Shown: positions 36,870 to 46,586, numbered from the stretch's first letter. The stretch is DNA of 64,000 nucleotides from Maritimibacter alkaliphilus (GCF_019801605.1 NZ_JAHVIT010000002.1:1612001-1676000), one strand, 5' to 3'. The notes: generated by a model from the letters alone, not told the origin. Numbers and translations: made by a program.

Positions 36870-37094
36870 ATGAATGATCAAGTGACGCTGGAAAACGAGG
36901 GCGAGCGGATCGTCTACATCCGTTCGGTCGAGGTGTCGGACCTGCCCAAGGAAGTGCGGGAGCAGGCCGTGGGTCTGGACCGGCTCTATGCCGTGCACTC
37001 CGAGGACGGCGAGCGGCTGGCGCTGGTGAAGGACCGCGAGCTGGCTTTCATCCTCGCCCGGCAGAATGACCTGGAGCCGGTGACGGTTCACTGA
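36870..37094 (+). CDS. DUF1150 family protein
   Basis: A 74-residue protein with the DUF1150 pattern (YIRSVEVSDLPKEVREQA, LDRLYAVHSEDGERLALVKDRELAFILARQND). Its function is unknown, but members are regularly encoded right after a small heat-shock gene, as here (3-bp gap). That context suggests a stress or chaperone link. Confidence 0.85.
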   Translation: MNDQVTLENEGERIVYIRSVEVSDLPKEVREQAVGLDRLYAVHSEDGERLALVKDRELAFILARQNDLEPVTVH

Positions 37095-37154
37095 ACACGC
37101 CTGTCGCGCGCGCCGCCGGACCCTCTCCGCCGGCGCGCAGCGACAGCTGTGAGA

Positions 37155-37198
37155 CAAAAATCTTCGAAGATTTTTGGCAGGATTCTTCGAAAAATCTT
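37155..37198. repeat. Tandem palindrome element, copy 2
   Basis: 37155-37176 is a perfect 22-bp palindrome centred on TTCGAA (arm CAAAAATCTTC). 37181-37196 is a second, imperfect dyad (GATTCTTC / GAAAAATC) also centred on TTCGAA. The layout matches 18960-19006. It lies 60 bp downstream of the DUF1150 stop, between convergent genes. Confidence 0.75.
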
Positions 37199-37301
37199 GG
37201 GTGCCCCGGTGAGACCGGGGGCGTCGTGCCGAGCGGCGCGACATGCCGCCCGTGACCTGCGTCCGGACCCGTGGAGCCGGACCGCTCAGGCCCACAAATG
37301 A

Positions 37302-37335
37302 AAAAGATCGCGCCAGGCCCCTGGCGCGATCTTTT
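37302..37335. terminator. Bidirectional terminator between DUF1150 gene and trxB
   Basis: AAAAGATCGCGCCAGG and CCTGGCGCGATCTTTT are perfectly complementary over 16 bp with a 2-base loop. A and T runs flank both sides, so it works in either direction. trxB stops 22 bases away on the minus strand. Confidence 0.85.
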
Positions 37336-37357
37336 CGTTTTCAGCGGGGGGAGGGGC

Positions 37358-38398
<1,041 letters not shown>

Positions 38399-38658
38399 CT
38401 AGGCGCCGCGTCTGGACGGTGCAACCCGCCGAGCGCAGCCCCCGTTCCGTGCGCGTTTTGCCTCCGCCCCCGTCCAAGGGGCCTGGGAGGGCGACGTCGG
38501 GCAGGGCAGGCGCCGGGTGTGAACGCTGAAATTTGCATCACATGTAACCGAAACTTCGCAAAAACGGCAGTCAGCCTGTCTTGAAATTGCCGAGCCTTGA
38601 AATAATATTGCGTCCGCACGGCGGAATGATAAAAGAACCGCAAACTGGAGAGTGACTG

Positions 38659-39159
38659 ATGGCAGGCGCACGCCTAGACCCGATCGACCGCAAGATCCTT
38701 GATGAACTGCAGGCCGACGGGCGCATGACCAACGTCGAACTGGCGAAACGGGTGGGCATTTCCGCGCCGCCCTGCCTGCGGCGTGTCCGCACGCTGGAAG
38801 AGGCTGGGTTCATCAAGGGCTACCACGCCAATGTCGACGCCCGTGAACTGGGCTTCGAGGTGCAGGTCTTTGCCAGCGTCGGGCTGCAGAGCCAGGCCGA
38901 GGCCGACCTGAACGCCTTCGAGGAACGCTGCCGCGGCTGGTCGTTGGTCCGCGAGTGCCACATGCTCAACGGCGAGGTGGATTTCATCCTGAAGTGCGTC
39001 GCTCCCGACCTGAGCACCTTCCAGAGCTTCCTGACCGAACAGCTGACCTCTGCGCCGAACGTGGCCAGCGTGAAGACCTCGCTGGTGATCCGCTGCGCCA
39101 AGGATGAACCCGGCGTTCCTTTCGACGTGCTCGAGGAGCGCCTCAGCCGCAGCGCCTGA
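38659..39159 (+). CDS. Lrp/AsnC-family transcriptional regulator
   Basis: A 166-residue regulator. Its helix-turn-helix (LDPIDRKILDELQADGRMTNVELAKRVG pattern, residues 5-40, then CLRRVRTLE) is followed by an RAM ligand-binding domain (about 75-150; VASVKTSLVIR near its end). It is the small leucine-responsive type and may respond to an amino acid. GGAGAGTG precedes the ATG. It is 299 bp away from, and divergent to, trxB. Confidence 0.9.
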   Translation: MAGARLDPIDRKILDELQADGRMTNVELAKRVGISAPPCLRRVRTLEEAGFIKGYHANVDARELGFEVQVFASVGLQSQAEADLNAFEERCRGWSLVRECHMLNGEVDFILKCVAPDLSTFQSFLTEQLTSAPNVASVKTSLVIRCAKDEPGVPFDVLEERLSRSA

Positions 39160-39183
39160 CGGTGCCGCCGCGACCGGAGGAGG

Positions 39184-39945
39184 TCAGGCCGCGTCCTCCA
39201 GCGCCTCAAGCTGGGCGCGGCTCATCCGGGGATGGGCCAGCAGGCCGAATTCCGACGGATCGCTGATATGCGGGAAGAGGGCGAGGAACAGCGCAAGCGC
39301 GTTGGGCCCCATGGTGCTTTCGATCCCGTAGCCGGGGTGGAAGCTTTCGAAGCGCAGGCCGCCGGCCCGGATCGTCGCGTGTTTCGGCAGGCAGAGGTGG
39401 TACATGTCCACCGGATGCAGCGGCGCGATCTCCACCACGGTTTCGCCATCGGTCATCTGCGACACGGGCGTATAGACCTGCGCGGCCCCGCCATCGCCGT
39501 TGAGGACGGAGGGACGATGCAGCATCCGCGCACCGGGGCCCACCAGCAGGTCAACCGAGGGGCGGCCGACGCCGTGGCTGTCGAGCGGCAGGCGGGACAG
39601 GCGGGCCTGCGCCGGGTCGGGCAGGGGCATGCCCGGCTCCAGCGTCATGTGGCCGATCCACTGCACGGGCTGCGGGCCGAATTCCTCGGTCTCCACCAGA
39701 TCGCCGGGGCGCAGGTCCTCGATCGCGCGACGCCCGGTGGGCGTGGCGATCAGCGTGCCGCGGGCAAAGCCGTTGAAGGCGGATTCAAACCGCGCATTCG
39801 CCGGGGCGATGAGGTCCTTGAAGACGGTGTTGCCCTCGCGGTCGAGACTTTCGATCTCGTAGCGGCGGGTGATCAGCCGGGGACGGCTGGGCATGGGCAG
39901 CACAGGGGCGGTCGCGCCAAAGGGCGCGGCAAAAGGAATCGACAT
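39184..39945 (-). CDS. Hint-domain protein lacking the catalytic Cys
   Basis: A 253-residue protein with a Hedgehog/intein (Hint) module beginning near residue 59: GFARGTLIATPTGRRAIEDLRPGDLV-type spacing and VQWIGHM near 95, the blocks of the Rhodobacteraceae Hint family. Canonical members start with Cys in CFAxGT; here that position is Gly59, so self-cleavage by the usual thioester route looks impossible. The C-terminal half has HLCLPKHATIRAGGLRFESFHPG. Extracytoplasmic location is not evident: no signal peptide is seen. Role unknown. Confidence 0.75.
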   Translation of the reverse strand: MSIPFAAPFGATAPVLPMPSRPRLITRRYEIESLDREGNTVFKDLIAPANARFESAFNGFARGTLIATPTGRRAIEDLRPGDLVETEEFGPQPVQWIGHMTLEPGMPLPDPAQARLSRLPLDSHGVGRPSVDLLVGPGARMLHRPSVLNGDGGAAQVYTPVSQMTDGETVVEIAPLHPVDMYHLCLPKHATIRAGGLRFESFHPGYGIESTMGPNALALFLALFPHISDPSEFGLLAHPRMSRAQLEALEDAA

Positions 39946-40296
39946 GACAGAACCATTTCTCGGCAGTCACGAATGCGCTGGCCCCCACCAGCAGCAACAG
40001 ACGGACATCTGTTTCGCTTTCGTCGAGAAATAGCCGCAATTTCGACACGTTGTCAAAAAGTCGTGGCAATTGTGCAGGTTGGGGAAATTCCCATGCGGCG
40101 CAACCGGGGATTGTTCCGGGGTTCTGCTGCAATGCGCCACAATTCGGCCACTATTGGGCCGAATCAATGCCGCCTCCCTGTCATGGCGCCGTCACAGACA
40201 ACCGTGGCGGCGGAGCTGTGATCCGGTTGGCAGGACGGGTGGCTCGGGCGCGGCCACAATTGCGTCGCAATCTGGCCGCGCGCCGCTGGTCAGCTG
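39946..40296. other. 351-bp region upstream of the Hint gene
   Basis: No gene is supportable. It is less GC-rich than its neighbours and should hold the Hint gene promoter. A dyad ATTCGGCC-N7-GGCCGAAT is at 40142-40164. Confidence 0.5.
40142..40164. promoter_or_regulatory. 8-bp inverted repeat upstream of the Hint gene
   Basis: ATTCGGCC (40142-40149) and GGCCGAAT (40157-40164), with a 7-base spacer, form a perfect dyad about 200 bp upstream of the Hint start. It is a possible operator, on symmetry alone. Confidence 0.35.
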
Positions 40297-40434
40297 TCAG
40301 GCGGCGGCCTTCTTCAGCGTGGTCTTGCGGCGCAGGGCCACGGTCTTGCGGTTCTCGCGGCTGAAGGGCAGCGCGGGCGCGTCCTTCTTCGCTTCAGCGA
40401 TCACCGATTTCATCCAACGCTTCTGGCTCTTCAT
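40297..40434 (-). CDS. Small basic protein (45 aa)
   Basis: A 45-residue Lys/Arg-rich protein beginning MKSQKRWMKSVIAEAKK and ending in KKAAA, with PALPFSRENRK in the middle. GGAGG sits 7-8 bases before the ATG at 40434; the longer frame is unsupported. Similar short proteins are frequent in this family of bacteria as far as I recall. Function unknown; a nucleic-acid-binding role would fit the charge. Confidence 0.6.
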   Translation of the reverse strand: MKSQKRWMKSVIAEAKKDAPALPFSRENRKTVALRRKTTLKKAAA

Positions 40435-40663
40435 GATCCAGCCTCCAATATGTCTACCCTGCGGCGCGTCTGTCGGCGCCGGTGGAACAGGAATGACGGC
40501 CAAAGGAGGCGCCCTTGGGGCCGAAAAGGAGGATTACCGGGGATTTAATTCGACCCGCTGGCGGCGGGAATGGGGCAGGGGGGCCGGAATGGGGCCGAAT
40601 GGGGCAGCTGCCCCGGGGCAGGAGACGGCCCGTTGCAGGCCCCTGCCGGGGGGCTGCGGGGGA

Positions 40664-41419
40664 TCAGAGCCGGATCGTGGAGATCAGGCGGCCATAATCG
40701 GCCTCCTTCCGGTGCGTCGTGCGCCGGTAGGAGAAGAAGCGATCCGGGTCGGAATAGGTGCAGTGGCGAATCCACTCCGCCTCGCCCACCCCCGCAGTGC
40801 GCAGGCAGTGCAGGCCGAAGGCGGGCAGGTCGAAGAGGTAGCGGTCGCCCTCGCCGTTGATGAAGAAGCGCATGTACTCTGGATCTTCGGTCATGAAATC
40901 CTCGAGGAATTCCGGCCCGACCTCGTAGGCCTTCTGGCTGATGGTGGGGCCGATGGCGGCCCTGATCCGTCCGCGCTCGGCGCCGAGGGCGACCATGGCA
41001 TCGACGACCGAGGTCAGCACCCCGCCGAGCGCCCCGCGCCAGCCCGCATGGGCCGCGCCGATCACGCCGGCCTCTGCATCGGCCAGCAGCACGGGCTGGC
41101 AGTCCGCGGTCAGGATCGTCAGCACCACGCCGGGGGTGGCGGTGACAAGGGCATCGGCCCTGGGCTTCTCCGCCGAGGGGGCCTCGATGATGACGGTTTC
41201 GGCGGAATGGATCTGATGCACCCCCGCGAGGGCTTCGACCGGGGCATCCATGGCGGCGGCCACCCGGGCGCGGTTGATGCAGACGATCTCCGACTGGTCG
41301 GAGGAGCCGGTGCCGCAGTTCAGCCCCGCGAAGATGCCGGAGGAGGCCCCGCCCTTGCGGGTGAAGAACCCATGCTGCACCGGCTGCAGAATCGGGGAGG
41401 TCAGGATTTCGAGGGTCAT
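40664..41419 (-). CDS. pgeF: Peptidoglycan editing factor PgeF (YfiH/DUF152, laccase-like)
   Basis: A 251-residue enzyme of the PgeF family that removes mis-incorporated L-Ser from peptidoglycan precursors; older annotations call it a polyphenol oxidase. The metal-site motifs are HQIHSAE near residue 66, LTADCQPVLLAD near 98 and GAAHAGWRGAL near 118, giving His, Cys and His ligands. It overlaps the methyltransferase gene by 4 bp (ATGA), last in lgt-midA-pgeF. Confidence 0.88.
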   Translation of the reverse strand: MTLEILTSPILQPVQHGFFTRKGGASSGIFAGLNCGTGSSDQSEIVCINRARVAAAMDAPVEALAGVHQIHSAETVIIEAPSAEKPRADALVTATPGVVLTILTADCQPVLLADAEAGVIGAAHAGWRGALGGVLTSVVDAMVALGAERGRIRAAIGPTISQKAYEVGPEFLEDFMTEDPEYMRFFINGEGDRYLFDLPAFGLHCLRTAGVGEAEWIRHCTYSDPDRFFSYRRTTHRKEADYGRLISTIRL

Positions 41420-42489
41420 GCCTGTGCTCCTGCTGGCTCCAGCCCCGGGGGCGGTTGTGCCCCTTTCGGGAAGAGAGCCATCACTTTGAACAACGTTCCC
41501 ATTTCATCCGGGTGGGTCAAGCGGCGATGTGCGGCAATATGGCTGACGCGTTGAACTCCGCTCAACCGCTCGGCAAGTGCCTGCGCGCGGGCGGTGATCC
41601 CCAGACGTTCGAGGAAGACGCCCTGCGTGGTCAGAAGCGTATGGGCGGCAGGGGCGGCGGCGCGGGCCAGCGGCTCGAAGTCGACATGGGCCGTCAGGTC
41701 GGCGTTGCCGGGGGCCGCGAAGGGATCGGTGCTCTCGTGCTGGCGCAGGGCCTGAAGCGTATCGCCGAGGGAGCGCCAATCGCCGTAATCCACGATCAGT
41801 GCCGCGCCGCCACGGGCCGCGATCCGCGCGCCGATCTGGCCCGCGATGAGGGCGCCGGCGGGGCAGGTCTCGACCAGATCACCGTCCCTTGTGTCTTCGT
41901 CGCGGCCCTCGGGGCCGGGGCCCGCGGGGGCGAGGCCCGGCACCAGCCGGTCGCCCTCGGCGCCGACATGGACCTCGCGCCAGCCATCGCCCGCGCGGCG
42001 GTACTGGCGGATCGGCAGCGCGTCGAAGAACTCGTTCGCGATCAGGAAGAGCGGCAGGTCGGGCAGGTCCTCGACCCGGTCGACCCAGGTCGCCTGCGCG
42101 CCTTTCAGGCGGCTGGCCTGCTGGTCGCGCAGGGCGGGGGAGGCCTCGACGAGATGGAGGCGCAGCGCCTCGTGGAAGCCCGGCACGGCGCGGGTCGCGC
42201 GCAGCAGGTCGGCCATCAGCGTGCCGCGTCCCGGGCCCAGTTCGGCAAGGCAGAAGGGCGCGGGCATCCCCTGATCGACCCAGCATTGCGCCAGCGCCAG
42301 CCCCAGCAGTTCGCCGAACATCTGGCTGATCTCGGGGGCGGTGGTGAAATCCCCCGCCGTGCCCAGCGGATCGCGGGTGGTGTAGTAGCCATGCTGCGGG
42401 TGGAGCAGGCATTCGGCCATGTAATCGGAGAGCCGCATCGGTCCCTCCGCCGCGATCCGGGCGAGGATATGGTCCTTCAGCGCCGTCAT
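41416..42489 (-). CDS. SAM-dependent methyltransferase, MidA/NDUFAF7 family
   Basis: A 357-residue class I methyltransferase of the MidA type; the mitochondrial relative NDUFAF7 methylates an arginine of complex I. YMAECLLHPQHGYYTTRDPLG near residue 23 and GDFTTAPEISQMFGELLG near 46 are the family N-terminus. The SAM motif is ELGPGRGTLMADLL near 83. LIANEFFDALPIRQY near 147 is a conserved hallmark. It overlaps lgt and pgeF by 4 bp each. The bacterial substrate is not known from sequence. Confidence 0.88.
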   Translation of the reverse strand: MTALKDHILARIAAEGPMRLSDYMAECLLHPQHGYYTTRDPLGTAGDFTTAPEISQMFGELLGLALAQCWVDQGMPAPFCLAELGPGRGTLMADLLRATRAVPGFHEALRLHLVEASPALRDQQASRLKGAQATWVDRVEDLPDLPLFLIANEFFDALPIRQYRRAGDGWREVHVGAEGDRLVPGLAPAGPGPEGRDEDTRDGDLVETCPAGALIAGQIGARIAARGGAALIVDYGDWRSLGDTLQALRQHESTDPFAAPGNADLTAHVDFEPLARAAAPAAHTLLTTQGVFLERLGITARAQALAERLSGVQRVSHIAAHRRLTHPDEMGTLFKVMALFPKGAQPPPGLEPAGAQA

Positions 42490-43409
42490 TTCGCGGGCCG
42501 CGTCAGGGCATAGAGCACGAACCCCGCCCCGATCAGCACCATCGGCAGCGAGAGCAGCTGGCCCATGGTCAGCCCGATCGTCTCGGTGATCCGCAGCACG
42601 TGGCCATAGGGGTTGTCGGTGGTGATGAACTGCTGGTCGGCGAGGCGGAAGAACTCGACGATGAAGCGCGCCACGCCATAGCCGCCGACAAAGAGACCGA
42701 GGGTCAGCCCGGGCCGTTTCAGGGCGCCCATGCGGTAGGCCGCGAGGATCAGGATCAGCGCCAGCACCAGCCCTTCGAGCGCGGCCTCGTAGAGTTGCGA
42801 GGGGTGGCGGGCGCAGAGCCCGTCCACGATCCCTACGGGGCCGGCGCAGTCCTGCGCGGCCGCGCCGGGGAAGATCACGCCCCAGGGCGCATCGGTCGGG
42901 CGGCCCCAGAGCTCGCCGTTGATGAAATTCGCGATCCGGCCCAGCATCAGACCCAGCGGTGCGGCGAGTGCCAGACCGTCCGCCATGGAGAGCATCGGGA
43001 TCCCGTGACGGCGGCAGAAGATCGCCGTGGCGATCACCACGCCGAGGAACCCGCCGTGGAACGCCATGCCGCCCTGCCAGATGCGCAGGATTTCCAGCGG
43101 GTGGGTCAGGTAATAGGCCGGCTGATAGAAGAGCACGAAGCCGAGCCGCCCGCCCACCACGATGCCGAGGATCAGCCAGGTCAGCAGTTCCTCCAGCTGA
43201 GCGCGGGTCAGGGGCGCCGTCTCCGCGGGCCAGAGCCTCGCGCGGGCGATGGCATCGCGCAGCAGGGCCCAGCCCAGCAGGATGCCCACGAGGTAGGCCA
43301 TGGCGTACCACCTGAGGGCGAACTCGAACCCACCGAGGGAGATCGAGAAGATCTCGGGCGAGATGTCGGGGAAGGGCAGGGCGAACGCCTGAAGAGAGGG
43401 CAGCATCAT
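42486..43409 (-). CDS. lgt: Prolipoprotein diacylglyceryl transferase
   Basis: A 307-residue inner-membrane enzyme that attaches diacylglycerol to lipoprotein cysteines. It has about seven membrane segments, the WQGGMAFHGGFLG motif near residue 104 (catalytic His region) and the Lgt signature GRIANFINGELWGRPTD near 147. The first of two adjacent ATGs (43409) is used, after AAAGAAGA. First gene of a tightly overlapping three-gene operon. The lipoproteins at 50559 and 61051 are likely substrates. Confidence 0.95.
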   Translation of the reverse strand: MMLPSLQAFALPFPDISPEIFSISLGGFEFALRWYAMAYLVGILLGWALLRDAIARARLWPAETAPLTRAQLEELLTWLILGIVVGGRLGFVLFYQPAYYLTHPLEILRIWQGGMAFHGGFLGVVIATAIFCRRHGIPMLSMADGLALAAPLGLMLGRIANFINGELWGRPTDAPWGVIFPGAAAQDCAGPVGIVDGLCARHPSQLYEAALEGLVLALILILAAYRMGALKRPGLTLGLFVGGYGVARFIVEFFRLADQQFITTDNPYGHVLRITETIGLTMGQLLSLPMVLIGAGFVLYALTRPAK

Positions 43410-43516
43410 GCGGTCTTCTTTCACTCGGCCCCGCGTGAAGTCAACGGGGGCTTTCATCCTTGTGAGCGCGGCACGCCCGGCCCATATAGGGGGCAAAGGT
43501 AACGCCGGAGAGACCC

Positions 43517-43759
43517 ATGCAGACCCGCTCGAAATTCTTTGACGACATGTCGCAACTGATGACCAACGCCATGGGCGTGGCTCAGGGGGCCAAGGACGAG
43601 GCCGAGACCGCGTTCAACTCGATGATCGACCGCTGGCTGGCGGATCGCGATCTGGTGACGCGCGAGGAATTCGACGCCGTGAAGGCCATGGCGCTGAAGG
43701 CCCGCGAGGAGAACGCCGCGCTCAAGGCCCGGCTCGACGCACTGGAGACGAAGGGCTGA
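43517..43759 (+). CDS. ubiK: Ubiquinone biosynthesis accessory factor UbiK (BMFP domain)
   Basis: An 80-residue membrane-fusogenic coiled-coil protein of the YqiC/UbiK family that helps ubiquinone assembly at the membrane. The amphipathic N-terminus (residues 5-45) and the Lys/Glu/Ala coiled coil LVTREEFDAVKAMALKARE, ending in LKARLDALE, are the family pattern. Divergent from lgt and followed directly by a terminator. Confidence 0.85.
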   Translation: MQTRSKFFDDMSQLMTNAMGVAQGAKDEAETAFNSMIDRWLADRDLVTREEFDAVKAMALKAREENAALKARLDALETKG

Positions 43760-43786
43760 GCGATCGGCTTTTCGCTATGCGTGACG

Positions 43787-43811
43787 AAGGCCCCCGGTTG
43801 GGGGCCTTTTT
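43787..43811 (+). terminator. ubiK terminator
   Basis: AAGGCCCCC / GGGGGCCTT forms a 9-bp stem with loop GGTT, followed by TTT, 28 bases after the ubiK stop. Confidence 0.85.
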
Positions 43812-44337
43812 GCTTTTCTGGGGGCGGTTGCCGGTTGCGGCCTGTCTGTTGCGCGTTGGTCTTTGTAAAGTCCCGCTCCCGCCGGTGGCCTGCCTGATCC
43901 ACTGGCGGGACGACGGATGCCGCCGGTGTTCGCAAGCCCTCCACAGGGCCGACGACCGCCGCCCGCGCGGGACAAGGCCGCAGGCCGCCGCGCACCGCCG
44001 ACGCGCCCCCACGCGGCGGCGATTTGGGTCGAGGCTGGGCGGTCCCCTTCGAGGGGGCGGCGAGCTTGGCTGCCATAAAGTGGTGGCCAGAGAGGTCTGG
44101 ATCGCCCCCGCGCGCGCCGGCGATGCGCGGCTTCGTGGCAGGCGGTGAGGGCGAAGCGGCGGGAGTTGGCGGGGCTTGGGGCGGGTTGGACGTCGCTCGT
44201 GCCGAAGGGCCCAACGGTGCCAGAAACGGGATCGGGACCAGCGACCCCGGGCCAGCGGCGCCCTGTCGGCTGGCGGAGGCGCCACCATGATCTTCTGCGC
44301 CCCGCGCCCATGAGCAACGCCCGCAAGCGAGGCCCAT
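43812..44337. other. 526-bp GC-rich non-coding stretch
   Basis: Several overlapping long frames on both strands, but their products are Pro/Arg/Gly-rich and none has a start signal, so I find no gene. It lies between two terminators, ubiK and minE convergent. A direct role is not visible. Confidence 0.55.
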
Positions 44338-44363
44338 GAAAAAGGCCCCGTCAGGGGCCTCTT
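44338..44363 (-). terminator. minCDE terminator
   Basis: AGGCCCC and GGGGCCT form a 7-bp stem around GTCA. On the minus strand it is followed by TTTTTC, 25 bases past the minE stop. Confidence 0.85.
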
Positions 44364-44387
44364 CCTTACCTCGAGACGACCGCGGTC

Positions 44388-44669
44388 TTACGACTTCGCG
44401 GTCTTCTTCGGCGCCGGTTTCGCGGGCACCTCTATATTTATTTCGAGGCTCGACACGTCCTCGCCTTTCTCCATCCGGATCTCGACCGCGTCGCTGTCGA
44501 TCTCCATGTGGCGGCGGATCACCTCGAGGATGTCGCGCTGCAACGCCGGCAGGTAGTCGGGCGAGCTGCCGCCCGAGCGTTCATGGGCCAGAAGGATTTG
44601 CAGCCGTTCCTTCGCGGCGCGGGCGGAGTTGGCCTTGCGCGGCCAGGGGATCAGGCCGAACGTCTTCAT
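44388..44669 (-). CDS. minE: Cell division topological specificity factor
   Basis: A 93-residue MinE. The N-terminal amphipathic segment and anti-MinCD helix include SARAAKERLQILLAHER (residues 15-31). The dimerisation domain follows (YLPALQRDILEVIRRHMEID, then VEIRMEKG). A C-terminal Lys/Ala tail extends it slightly beyond the E. coli protein. It stimulates MinD ATPase and drives pole-to-pole oscillation. Its start overlaps minD by 4 bp. Confidence 0.95.
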   Translation of the reverse strand: MKTFGLIPWPRKANSARAAKERLQILLAHERSGGSSPDYLPALQRDILEVIRRHMEIDSDAVEIRMEKGEDVSSLEINIEVPAKPAPKKTAKS

Positions 44670-45496
44670 GTCGCCCGCCCGAACAGCCGCCCGATGAAGC
44701 CCGGCTTGCGCTCGCTCTCGATCTTGATCTCGAGTTCCTCGCCATCGAGACGGGCCACCGCGCTCTCGTAGGCGCGGCTGGCGGCGGAGGGCTCGTCCAG
44801 CACGACGGGCACGCCGAGGTTCGACGCCCGCAGGACGGCCTGGCTCTCCGGCACGATGCCGAGAAGCGGCACCGCGAGAATGTCGAGCACGTCCTCCACG
44901 GTCATCATCTCGCCGTTCTCGACCCGGGTGGCGTCGTAGCGGGTCAGCAAGACCTGCGCCTTGATGCCTTCGCCGTTCTCGGCCTTGGCGGTCTTGCTGT
45001 TGAGCAGCCCCAGCACCCGGTCGCTGTCACGCACCGAGGAGACCTCGGGGTTGGTCACGATCACGGCCTCGTCGGCGTAATACATCGCCAGATGCGCGCC
45101 ACGCTCGATGCCCGCCGGGCTGTCGCAGATGATGTAGTCGAAGTCCTCGCGCAGCTCGTCGAGCACCTTCTTCACGCCTTCCTGCGTCAGCGCGTCCTTG
45201 TCGCGGGTCTGCGACGTCGGCAAGATCGACAGGTTGTCGAGCCGCTTGTCCCGGATCAGCGCCTGCTTCAGCTTGGCGTCGCCCTGGATCACGTTGATGA
45301 AGTCGAAGACCACCCGGCGCTCGCAGCCCATGATCATGTCGAGGTTCCGCAGGCCGACGTCGAAGTCGATGACCACGGTCTTGTGGCCCCGTTTCGCGAG
45401 CGCTGCACTGATCGCCCCGGCCGAGGTGGTCTTGCCGACCCCGCCCTTGCCCGAGGTGATCACGATCACCTTGCTGTTTCCGCGTTCCTCTTTCAC
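44666..45496 (-). CDS. minD: Septum site-determining ATPase MinD
   Basis: A 276-residue deviant Walker ATPase: SGKGGVGKTT at residues 15-24, signature Lys in GKGG, VVIDFDVGLRNLDMIMG near 43, and CDSPAGIERGA near 124. The amphipathic membrane-targeting helix at the C-terminus is visible (IGRLFGRA). It recruits MinC and MinE to the membrane. Central gene of overlapping minCDE. Confidence 0.96.
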   Translation of the reverse strand: MKEERGNSKVIVITSGKGGVGKTTSAGAISAALAKRGHKTVVIDFDVGLRNLDMIMGCERRVVFDFINVIQGDAKLKQALIRDKRLDNLSILPTSQTRDKDALTQEGVKKVLDELREDFDYIICDSPAGIERGAHLAMYYADEAVIVTNPEVSSVRDSDRVLGLLNSKTAKAENGEGIKAQVLLTRYDATRVENGEMMTVEDVLDILAVPLLGIVPESQAVLRASNLGVPVVLDEPSAASRAYESAVARLDGEELEIKIESERKPGFIGRLFGRAT

Positions 45497-46272
45497 CGTT
45501 TGCTCCTAGCTGTATCCGCGTCCGTTCCGCCCACCGGCTCGACGTGGAGGCTTTCGCCCTCCAGCCGGACCATCACGCTGCAATGGCGCAGCGCATCCCC
45601 GATGTTGTCGCTGGTGCGGTAGAGACCGGCGATCGCCAGCAGTTCCGCATCGAGGTCGTGGCAGAAGATTCGCGCGTTCTGGTCCCCGTGGACCCCGGCC
45701 ATGGCGCGCCCGCGCAGGCGGCCATAGACATGGATGTTGCCCGCCGCGATCAACTCGGCACCCGAGCTGACCGGCCCGATCACGATCAGGTCGCCGCGAT
45801 CCGCCATCACCGTCTGCCCCGAGCGCACCGGGCGTTCGATCACGAGGTTGTCGGGCGGCAGCAGCCGCTTGGGATCGCGCCCTGCCGGGCTGCGCCGGTC
45901 GCGCGAGGGCAGGGGGGCGTCGCGCCCCAGCGAGATGCGGATGAGCCCCGCCGCCTCGGCGGCCGCGACCTGTTCGTCGGTGGCGTTGAACACCCCGAAG
46001 GCCGACAGGCGGCGCTGTCGCAATTCACGCAGGATGGCACGGAAATCGGCGTTGCTGGCGATCTCGGGCGCCTTGCCCATGTCGAGCACCAGCGGGGCGT
46101 TTTCGAAGAAATGGGGGGTCTGGCGCAGCTTCTCGTCGAGCGCGTCCCAGAAGGCCGCGTCGGGCAGCCCGCCGGCGGGCTGTAGCGAGACGGCGGTCAG
46201 GAACCGCCCCCGGATCTGGAAGGGTCTGACGTCGGTCACGGCGCCGCCCTGACGGGCGTCGGTCTGAAACAC
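45493..46272 (-). CDS. minC: Septum site-determining protein MinC
   Basis: A MinC of up to 259 residues that blocks FtsZ ring formation. The N-terminal FtsZ-inhibiting domain spans about 12-110 and the beta-helical C-terminal domain about 145-250, with GDLIVIGPVSSGAELIAAGN near 175, HVYGRLRGRAMAG near 197 and ARIFCHDLDAELLAIAG near 215. The start is uncertain: the GTG at 46272 is used, but an internal GTG 12 codons later (TDVRPFQIRG) is also possible. First gene of minCDE with a 4-bp overlap to minD. Confidence 0.93.
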   Translation of the reverse strand: MFQTDARQGGAVTDVRPFQIRGRFLTAVSLQPAGGLPDAAFWDALDEKLRQTPHFFENAPLVLDMGKAPEIASNADFRAILRELRQRRLSAFGVFNATDEQVAAAEAAGLIRISLGRDAPLPSRDRRSPAGRDPKRLLPPDNLVIERPVRSGQTVMADRGDLIVIGPVSSGAELIAAGNIHVYGRLRGRAMAGVHGDQNARIFCHDLDAELLAIAGLYRTSDNIGDALRHCSVMVRLEGESLHVEPVGGTDADTARSKR

Positions 46273-46586
46273 CTGTTCACTGTTGCTCCTGCTCGGTCGT
46301 CTCCGGCGGATTGGCTCCGCCCGTTGGTATCGGCCTCTTGGCCCTTGCGCGGGGGAGTCGCATCCCCCGGTCGTGCGCCATTACGCGCCCGCGCGGGTCT
46401 CCGTCCAACAGATGTGATCGTCAAGCCATCCGCTCGGCAGAAAGGCGCTTCTTCACGCGTGGTCATGCGCGGGGCGCCGCCGGAACGCCGCGCGTAACGG
46501 CGCGGACCGCCTGCGTTTCGGGACGACGCGATGGGCGGCGGAGACGGCTGAGCCGCTGGTATCTGGCAATGTCTGGGGAACACCAA
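46273..46586. other. Region between minC and the first tRNA-Glu
   Basis: 314 bp with no gene recognised. It should contain the minC promoter. On the opposite side the tRNA terminator or processing signals may be present but were not identified. Confidence 0.5.

Noticed and set aside
43775..44337. Overlapping frames of 120-250 codons between ubiK and minE
   Set aside because: They overlap each other on both strands, are rich in Pro, Arg and Gly, lack ribosome binding sites, and lie between two terminators.
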